A program made the translations under genes and the position numbers. This document shows positions 6,994 through 11,681 of a stretch of DNA of 11,681 bases, piece by piece. Every line of letters starts with the position of its first letter. Position 1 is the first letter of the stretch. The stretch is from Calditrichota bacterium (GTDB lineage: Bacteria > Zhuqueibacterota > Zhuqueibacteria > Zhuqueibacterales > Geothermadaptataceae), in assembly GCA_008501545.1 (NCBI GenBank), contig QQUM01000409.1:1-11681 (forward strand), written 5' to 3'. The notes under the pieces were generated by a model, which was given only the letters and a program-made list of their open reading frames with translations, had not been told where the DNA came from and made no database searches.

Positions 6994-7026
6994 ATGTTCC
7001 TAGAGAGAATAAAATTAAAATTCATT

Positions 7027-7031
7027 GGAGG
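7027..7031 (+). promoter_or_regulatory. Shine-Dalgarno that decides the oxidoreductase start
   Basis: A perfect GGAGG is followed by AAAC and then ATG at 7036. The frame is open upstream to an ATG at 6862, but the 58 extra residues would be unrelated to the family, whose proteins begin [17 protein letters not shown] exactly at 7036. Confidence 0.75.
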
Positions 7032-7035
7032 AAAC

Positions 7036-7989
7036 ATGAAAGCCGTCATTTGCACAAAATATGGCCCACCCGAGGTTCTGGAGCTTCGCGATGTACCCAA
7101 ACCAATCCCAAAAGCCAATGAGGTTTTAATCAAAGTGCATGCAACCACCTGCCACATCGGCGATACGAAAATCCGGGGATTTAGAGATATTCCCACATGG
7201 CAAAAAATACCATTTCGACTGTACCTGGGTATCACGAAACCAAAGCGGGCTATTCTGGGAATGGAACTGGCGGGAGAGATCGAAGCAGTTGGGCAGGATT
7301 TCAAACGATTCAAGCATGGTGACGCAGTCTACGCATCGGCTGGTTTCGTCTTCGGCGCTTATGCAGAGTACATCTGCCTGCCTGAAAACGTTTCGCATGT
7401 GAAATATGGATTGGTCGCACCGAAACCCAAAAACATGAGTTTCGAGGAAGCCGCAGCGGGCGCCGCCACTGGCGGACTCACGGCATTGGAAGTCCTGCGA
7501 AAGACAACGATCAAAAATGGACAAAAGGTGTTGATTTACGGCGCGTCAGGAAGTGTTGGTATATTTGCGCTGCAACTCGCCAAATACCATGGCGCTGAAG
7601 TAACCGCTGTGTGCAGCACCGCGAATCTGGAATGGGTCAAAACACTGGGGGCGGACAAGATGATCGATTACACCAAACAGGATTTTACTACAGGTGATGA
7701 AATGTACGACATTATTTTCGACACAGTTGATAAATTGCCTGCATCCTGCTGCAAAAAAGTGTTAACAAAGAATGGGATTTACCTCAATGTCACCAAACAC
7801 TCCGGTTCGGAAAACGGCATCAAAACCGATGACTTGATTTTTCTGAAAGAATTGATCGAAGCGGGAAAAATAAAAACCTACATCGATCGGCGTTATCCCC
7901 TGGAGCAGATTGTCGAAGCGCATAAATATGTAGAAAAAGGGCACAAAAAAGGCCATGTGGTAATTCAGGTTGTTGATTCGAATGGATGA
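7036..7989 (+). CDS. Zinc-independent MDR-family NAD(P)H-dependent oxidoreductase (quinone oxidoreductase-like), 317 aa
   Basis: Cytoplasmic medium-chain dehydrogenase/reductase. Residues 1-120 form the GroES-like substrate domain, beginning [17 protein letters not shown] and including the family block [13 protein letters not shown] and the [15 protein letters not shown] segment. The Rossmann part has YGASGSVG with the glycines of the dinucleotide loop at 169-175, followed by [16 protein letters not shown] and the conserved [14 protein letters not shown]. The structural-zinc cysteine cluster of true alcohol dehydrogenases is absent, as is usual in the quinone oxidoreductase / crystallin-zeta branch, which reduces quinones or activated alkenes with NADPH. 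The C-terminus ([11 protein letters not shown]) matches the family end, so the protein is complete. The exact substrate cannot be told from sequence. The gene stands alone in its own translation unit: good Shine-Dalgarno, then 165 bases to the next gene. No obvious link to the neighbouring peptidases or rhamnosidase. Confidence 0.88.
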   Translation: MKAVICTKYGPPEVLELRDVPKPIPKANEVLIKVHATTCHIGDTKIRGFRDIPTWQKIPFRLYLGITKPKRAILGMELAGEIEAVGQDFKRFKHGDAVYASAGFVFGAYAEYICLPENVSHVKYGLVAPKPKNMSFEEAAAGAATGGLTALEVLRKTTIKNGQKVLIYGASGSVGIFALQLAKYHGAEVTAVCSTANLEWVKTLGADKMIDYTKQDFTTGDEMYDIIFDTVDKLPASCCKKVLTKNGIYLNVTKHSGSENGIKTDDLIFLKELIEAGKIKTYIDRRYPLEQIVEAHKYVEKGHKKGHVVIQVVDSNG

Positions 7990-8154
7990 ACTTCTAGTTT
8001 GTTATTTGTCAAAATTTAATGTTTGTAGTGGAGACTTTATTCTCTCTTCTTTGCTCATTCAGGAATAAGTCACAAAAGTCGTGTTATTAAACAACTAATT
8101 CTATTATACCTCATGACGAGTTGATCACTTTTATAAACTGCTCATATTTTTAGC

Positions 8155-9105
8155 ATGCGCATAAAAGAACCATACAACAAACAAATTCGCTGGCTACTCG
8201 AGGGCGATCCAGCCATTCGCTACCAGACTTTGCGCGATTTAACCGATGCCGATTCTAAAGCCATCGAAGCAGAACAGGCACAGATTTTAAAACAAGGTTG
8301 GGGCAAACGCCTCATCGATCTACAGCAGGAAAATGGCACCTGGTCGAATGCACTGTACTCACCGAAGTGGACATCTACATTTTACACATTGCTCCTTCTA
8401 AAACGATTCGGTGCACCTGCGGATGAACACATAATTCGCGCCGCTTGTCTTCTTTTGGATCGTGGATTTTATGCGCCCGATGGCGGAATCAATTACTGGA
8501 AAACCTGGAAGCAGGGCGAATGCTGTGTCACTGGTATGCTTTTATCGATGCTGTGCCATTTTCAAATGCATGATGAGCGTCTCTTTAAAATGGTGGATTA
8601 TTTATTTTCGGAACAAATGGCAGATAAAGGATGGAATTGCGAACGCTACCGGGGCGCTACGCACAGTTCATTTCATACGACAATTTCAGTGCTGGAAGGC
8701 CTGTGGGAATTTGAAAAGGCTTTCCCTGAGCAAGAACATATTGCAACCGTGCAGAAAAAACAGGATGAAGGCATCGAATTTTTGCTGCAACACCATTTGT
8801 ACAAATCAAACACTACCTGGAAAACTGTGAATGCGAACATGACAAAACTCGTCTTTCCACCCCGCTGGCACTACGACATCATGCGTGGTCTTGATTATTT
8901 CCAGGAAAAGAATCTCAACAAAGATGCCCGAATGAACGATGCAGTGGCGCTTATGACAAAAAAACAGACAGTGGACGGGTTCTGGAAACTCGAGCTCAAA
9001 TACCCGGCAAAGGTATTCTTTGACATGGAAAAAATCGGACAACCAAGCCGTTGGAATACGCTGCGGGCGTTGCGAATTTTACACTGGTGGGATGACATTG
9101 AATAG
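8155..9105 (+). CDS. Alpha/alpha-toroid protein (squalene cyclase / prenyltransferase-like fold), 316 aa, function unknown
   Basis: The opening WLLEGDPAIRYQTLRDL (13-29) is the hallmark of a widespread uncharacterised family with the terpenoid-cyclase toroid fold. QW-like repeats recur: QQENGTW (57-63), PDGGINYW (108-115), ADKGWNCE (157-163) and QTVDGFWKL (271-279), between helix pairs. PPRWHYDIMRGLDYF (235-249) is another family block. The DxDD acid motif of squalene-hopene cyclases is absent, so cyclase activity is not supported. No signal peptide or membrane helix is seen, suggesting a cytoplasmic protein. From memory, relatives are sometimes labelled 'squalene cyclase' or, wrongly, 'nitrogen fixation protein NifH'; no nucleotide P-loop is present here. 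The start lacks a Shine-Dalgarno, but ATG 8155 puts the conserved WLL block at the usual distance. The TAG stop directly follows LRALRILHWWDDIE, the family's normal end. It lies upstream of the rhamnosidase in the same direction. Confidence 0.75.
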   Translation: MRIKEPYNKQIRWLLEGDPAIRYQTLRDLTDADSKAIEAEQAQILKQGWGKRLIDLQQENGTWSNALYSPKWTSTFYTLLLLKRFGAPADEHIIRAACLLLDRGFYAPDGGINYWKTWKQGECCVTGMLLSMLCHFQMHDERLFKMVDYLFSEQMADKGWNCERYRGATHSSFHTTISVLEGLWEFEKAFPEQEHIATVQKKQDEGIEFLLQHHLYKSNTTWKTVNANMTKLVFPPRWHYDIMRGLDYFQEKNLNKDARMNDAVALMTKKQTVDGFWKLELKYPAKVFFDMEKIGQPSRWNTLRALRILHWWDDIE

Positions 9106-9238
9106 TATCGTATTAAAATCACTTTTAAAATGAAACGCCGGTATTGCAATTCACTTGAGCAGAACCTCGTCGTTCTATTCTTTCCCGGATTTTATAAGCC
9201 GATGGCGCGAACAATAAGAGTACGAGTAGGAGCACGAA

Positions 9239-9244
9239 AAGGAG
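9239..9244 (+). promoter_or_regulatory. Shine-Dalgarno of the rhamnosidase gene
   Basis: AAGGAG followed by eight bases and ATG at 9253. The same frame is open upstream to the TAG at 9103, with other ATGs at 9130 and 9202, but only 9253 has this site and a hydrophobic leader directly after it. The preceding bases GAGTACGAGTAGGAGCACGA form a purine-rich quasi-repeat. Confidence 0.6.
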
Positions 9245-9252
9245 AATGTTTT

Positions 9253-11681
9253 ATGAAAAATTCTGTCAAGGTATTTATTTTTGTAATTCTGATTCTGGGG
9301 AATTTTTACTGCACCTCAAAAACTTCTCCCGATCTTGCTATCATAAAAACGCTTTGTGAATACACAGAAAATCCCAACAACATCGATCAAAAAAATCCGC
9401 ATTTCAGCTGGATTCTCGAATCGAATATCCGCGGGCAAAAGCAGACGGCCTACCGAATTCTCGTCGCAGAAACCGATGCTGCAATTGCAAAAAACCAGGG
9501 CGATTTATGGGATTCCGGAATTGTGAAGTCTTCACAATCCAATCACATTCCCTATCAGGGCAAAGCACTCGAAAGCAACAACCAATACTATTGGAAAGTG
9601 ATCGTCTTCGACAAAAACGACCAGCGTTTCGAGAGTGAGATCGCTGCATTTCAAACGGCGCTCCTTGAGGCAAGCGACTGGCAGGCGTCCTGGATCGGAG
9701 CCGGTCCTGCGAAAGAACCACGAGCAGCGCACGGATTTTTTAAGCGGGCTAAGGAACAATACGCCTGTGAAGATACCGTCATACACAATGGACGCTCGGT
9801 CCTGTTGCGAAATGAATTTTCCTGCGATAACAGAATAAAACGTGCACGCGTTTTCGTCACGGGTCTGGGGCATTACGAGTTGTATCTCAACGGCAAGCGT
9901 GTCGGTGACCATGTGCTGGCACCGGCGAAAACCAACTACCGCAAGCAAGTTTTGTACGACACCTACGAAGTCACAACACAACTCACGCAGGGCGATAATG
10001 CTTTGGGACTTCATTTAGGCAACGGCTGGTTCAATCCCTATAAAAAATGGTGGCGCCCCTACCGGATGCAATGGTTCGGCGCCAAACGTGCGCTTTTGCA
10101 ATTGCATATCGAATACACAAATGGTGAAACCCAAATTATCACCAGCAACAATCAATGGAAACACGCACCGGGCCCTGTGCTTTTCAACTGTATTTACGAT
10201 GGCGAAATTTACGATGCAACACAGGAAATCGCTGGCTGGGCAACGCCTGAATTCGACGCCGCAAACTGGCAGCCGGTCAATATCGTTGAAGAGCCAGGTG
10301 GAGAGCTCGTATCCCACACCATGCCGCCCACAAAAGTCATTGAGGAAATCACACCTGTACAGGTTTTCAAACCGAAACCGGGTGTGCTGGTTTACGACAT
10401 GGGACAAAATTTTGCCGGCTGGGCAAAAATAAAGCTAAACGGGCGTAAGGGCACAAAAGTGCAACTGCGTTTCGCCGAGGACATTTTCGATGATGGCAAC
10501 ATCGACATCACCAGCAACGAGCATGCGAAGGCCACGGCAACTTATATCTTGAAGGGCGATGGCAGCGAAACATATGAATCCCGCTTTACCTATTTTGGTT
10601 TTAAATATCTGGAAATTACCGGTGAGCCGGAACTGCCGCACATCGAGTCGGTGAAGGGCTGCGTGGTACACACGGCCTTCGAACGCACGGGTAATTTCAC
10701 CAGCAGCAATAAAACCATCAACAAAATTCACCACGCCACGGTATGGTCGCAAAAAAGCAATAGCATCGGCTATCCCCTCGACTGCCCGCAACGCGACGAA
10801 CGGCTCGGCTGGTTCGGTGATGCACAGGTCACGGCAGAGGAAGCGATGTTTAATTTCGATATGCCGTTGTTTTACCGCACCTGGTTCAGCGGTATTCGAT
10901 TGAATCAGGACGAAGCCACCGGCGATATTCCCATCATCTCGCCGCGGCCCTACATCCGGGATGAAGGCGTCGAGTGGAGCAGCAGTTACATCATCATGAC
11001 CTGGCTGCACTACGTCCAGTACGGTGATGCACGCATTCTCGCCGAGCATTTCGACGCCATGCAGCGCTACATGCAGTTTCTCGATTCCCTGGCAACAGAT
11101 TACATCGTGCCATCCGGCTGGATTGGCGACTGGGGCAGTTTAGTAGAGGATTGGAAGGAAGGTGAGCCGGTTTCGGTGCCCACGACTTTTTATTTCTGGA
11201 ATGCAGAGATTCTCGCAAAAATGGCCAATATTTTGGGTAAAACCACTGAAGCACAGCATTTTACTGATTTGGCAGCGAAAATCAGGCAGGCATACAACAA
11301 AAACTTCTTTCATCCCAAAACCAACGACTACAACGACGGCAGCCAAATGGCAAACGCATTTCCGTTATTTCTCGGACTCGTTCCCGAAGCACATCAGCAA
11401 GCCGTGCTCGGTAATCTCATTCACAATATTGTCGAAGAGAACGACGGCCACCTGACCACCGGCGTACTCGGTTCCAAATACATGATCGAAGTGCTTACGC
11501 AATATGACCGGGCCGACATCGCCTGGCTGCTGGCAACGCAAACCGGTTATCCCAGCTGGAGCGACATGGTGGAAAAATACACCACGATGTGCGAATTCTG
11601 GACGCTGAAGCAGTCACACAACCATGTGATGACCGGCAGTATCGACGCATTTTTCTACAAAACACTGGCTGGCATCCGGCT
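9253..11681 (+). CDS. GH78 alpha-L-rhamnosidase, N-terminal 809 residues (runs off the right edge)
   Basis: Inverting glycoside hydrolase that removes terminal alpha-L-rhamnose from plant or microbial glycans. MKNSVKVFIFVILILGNFYC is an export leader; Cys20 may be a lipoprotein anchor, although NFY is a poor lipobox. An Ig-like N-terminal domain follows (about 40-136; KNPHFSWIL...YYWKVIVFD), then the rhamnosidase N beta-domain with ASWIGAG and ELYLNGKRVGD (about 140-355), a beta-sandwich with VYDMGQNFAGW (about 365-465) and the (alpha/alpha)6 catalytic barrel from about 476. DCPQRDERLGWFGD at 510-523 carries the general acid Glu516 with Asp510 and Asp523. TTMCEFW places the general base at Glu781, and NHVMTGSIDAFFYKTLAGI follows as expected. 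A Cys (780) stands where the family usually has Trp. Only the C-terminal beta-domain is missing, outside the window. The frame has no stop from 9253 to the edge. Probably periplasmic or surface-exposed. Confidence 0.93.
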   Translation, partial: MKNSVKVFIFVILILGNFYCTSKTSPDLAIIKTLCEYTENPNNIDQKNPHFSWILESNIRGQKQTAYRILVAETDAAIAKNQGDLWDSGIVKSSQSNHIPYQGKALESNNQYYWKVIVFDKNDQRFESEIAAFQTALLEASDWQASWIGAGPAKEPRAAHGFFKRAKEQYACEDTVIHNGRSVLLRNEFSCDNRIKRARVFVTGLGHYELYLNGKRVGDHVLAPAKTNYRKQVLYDTYEVTTQLTQGDNALGLHLGNGWFNPYKKWWRPYRMQWFGAKRALLQLHIEYTNGETQIITSNNQWKHAPGPVLFNCIYDGEIYDATQEIAGWATPEFDAANWQPVNIVEEPGGELVSHTMPPTKVIEEITPVQVFKPKPGVLVYDMGQNFAGWAKIKLNGRKGTKVQLRFAEDIFDDGNIDITSNEHAKATATYILKGDGSETYESRFTYFGFKYLEITGEPELPHIESVKGCVVHTAFERTGNFTSSNKTINKIHHATVWSQKSNSIGYPLDCPQRDERLGWFGDAQVTAEEAMFNFDMPLFYRTWFSGIRLNQDEATGDIPIISPRPYIRDEGVEWSSSYIIMTWLHYVQYGDARILAEHFDAMQRYMQFLDSLATDYIVPSGWIGDWGSLVEDWKEGEPVSVPTTFYFWNAEILAKMANILGKTTEAQHFTDLAAKIRQAYNKNFFHPKTNDYNDGSQMANAFPLFLGLVPEAHQQAVLGNLIHNIVEENDGHLTTGVLGSKYMIEVLTQYDRADIAWLLATQTGYPSWSDMVEKYTTMCEFWTLKQSHNHVMTGSIDAFFYKTLAGIR

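Larger units (their letters stand above)
6554..7026. other. Divergent intergenic region between minus-strand and plus-strand gene sets
   Basis: About 470 bases separate the protease Shine-Dalgarno from that of the oxidoreductase. The part nearer the protease (about 6560-6780) is AT-rich and must hold its promoter, but I could not choose a convincing -35/-10 pair. The part at 6778-6960 is less AT-rich and contains a protein-like minus-strand frame (listed separately). No tRNA, long repeat or clear terminator is visible. Confidence 0.5.

Noticed and set aside
6862..7035. Upstream extension of the oxidoreductase from ATG 6862 (58 extra residues)
   Set aside because: The family starts at [17 protein letters not shown], and a perfect GGAGG sits four bases before ATG 7036; the extension does not look like a leader or a domain.
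8033..8071. Stem-loop GACTTtATTC...GAATAAGTC as terminator of the oxidoreductase gene
   Set aside because: Nine pairs with a bulge, a loop of about 20 bases and no following T-run; too weak to call.
6360..9105. UAG reassigned to an amino acid in this organism
   Set aside because: The toroid gene ends with TAG exactly at its family's normal C-terminus, so UAG acts as a stop there; two codons are not enough to argue for a recoded genome.
9404..11346. Several long minus-strand open frames (up to about 200 codons) opposite the rhamnosidase
   Set aside because: They are antisense shadows; the plus strand encodes a clear GH78 protein across the whole span.

Overview
The window reads like accessory DNA of a Gram-negative bacterium of the FCB group (Bacteroidota, Ignavibacteriota, Calditrichota or KSB1 type). 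The best evidence is the C-terminus of the large minus-strand protease. It carries a type IX secretion (T9SS) sorting domain with the QNYPNPFNPQT signature, which is especially common in Ignavibacteriota, Calditrichota and KSB1-like lineages. A two-component-regulator-propeller sensor fragment at the left edge and a GH78 rhamnosidase at the right edge fit the same picture. The exact phylum is an inference.

Left half, all on the minus strand. Positions 1-122 hold the first 40 codons of a probable propeller-type sensor whose body lies outside the window. Positions 366-2456 encode a 696-residue M6-like zinc metallopeptidase with no visible signal peptide. It starts at a GTG set by a good Shine-Dalgarno and has a plausible sigma70-like promoter upstream. 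Positions 2721-6542 are one long locus for a secreted, multi-modular M6 metalloprotease: signal peptide, propeptide-like segment, M6 domain, FN3-FN3-F5/8C twice, T9SS tail. A single in-frame TAG at 6360-6362 splits it, cutting the signal peptide from the catalytic body.

Middle (6543-7035). This is the divergent spacer between the minus-strand and plus-strand gene sets. It holds the Shine-Dalgarno of the protease, a protein-like minus-strand frame without a start (possible gene remnant), and a weak promoter and strong Shine-Dalgarno for the next gene.

Right half, all on the plus strand. There is a 317-residue zinc-less MDR oxidoreductase (7036-7989), a 316-residue alpha/alpha-toroid protein of squalene-cyclase-like fold (8155-9105), and the first 809 codons of a GH78 alpha-L-rhamnosidase (9253 to the edge). 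The rhamnosidase has its catalytic Glu residues in place. The three lie in the same direction, with gaps of about 150-165 bases.

Functionally the window suggests secreted polymer breakdown: two M6 peptidases for protein, and a rhamnosidase for plant or microbial rhamnosides, with a sensor nearby. I see no mobile element, CRISPR array, RNA gene or defence system. The points most worth checking are the amber codon in an otherwise intact T9SS protease, the leaderless M6 peptidase beside it, and the duplicated, compositionally mosaic adhesion modules.
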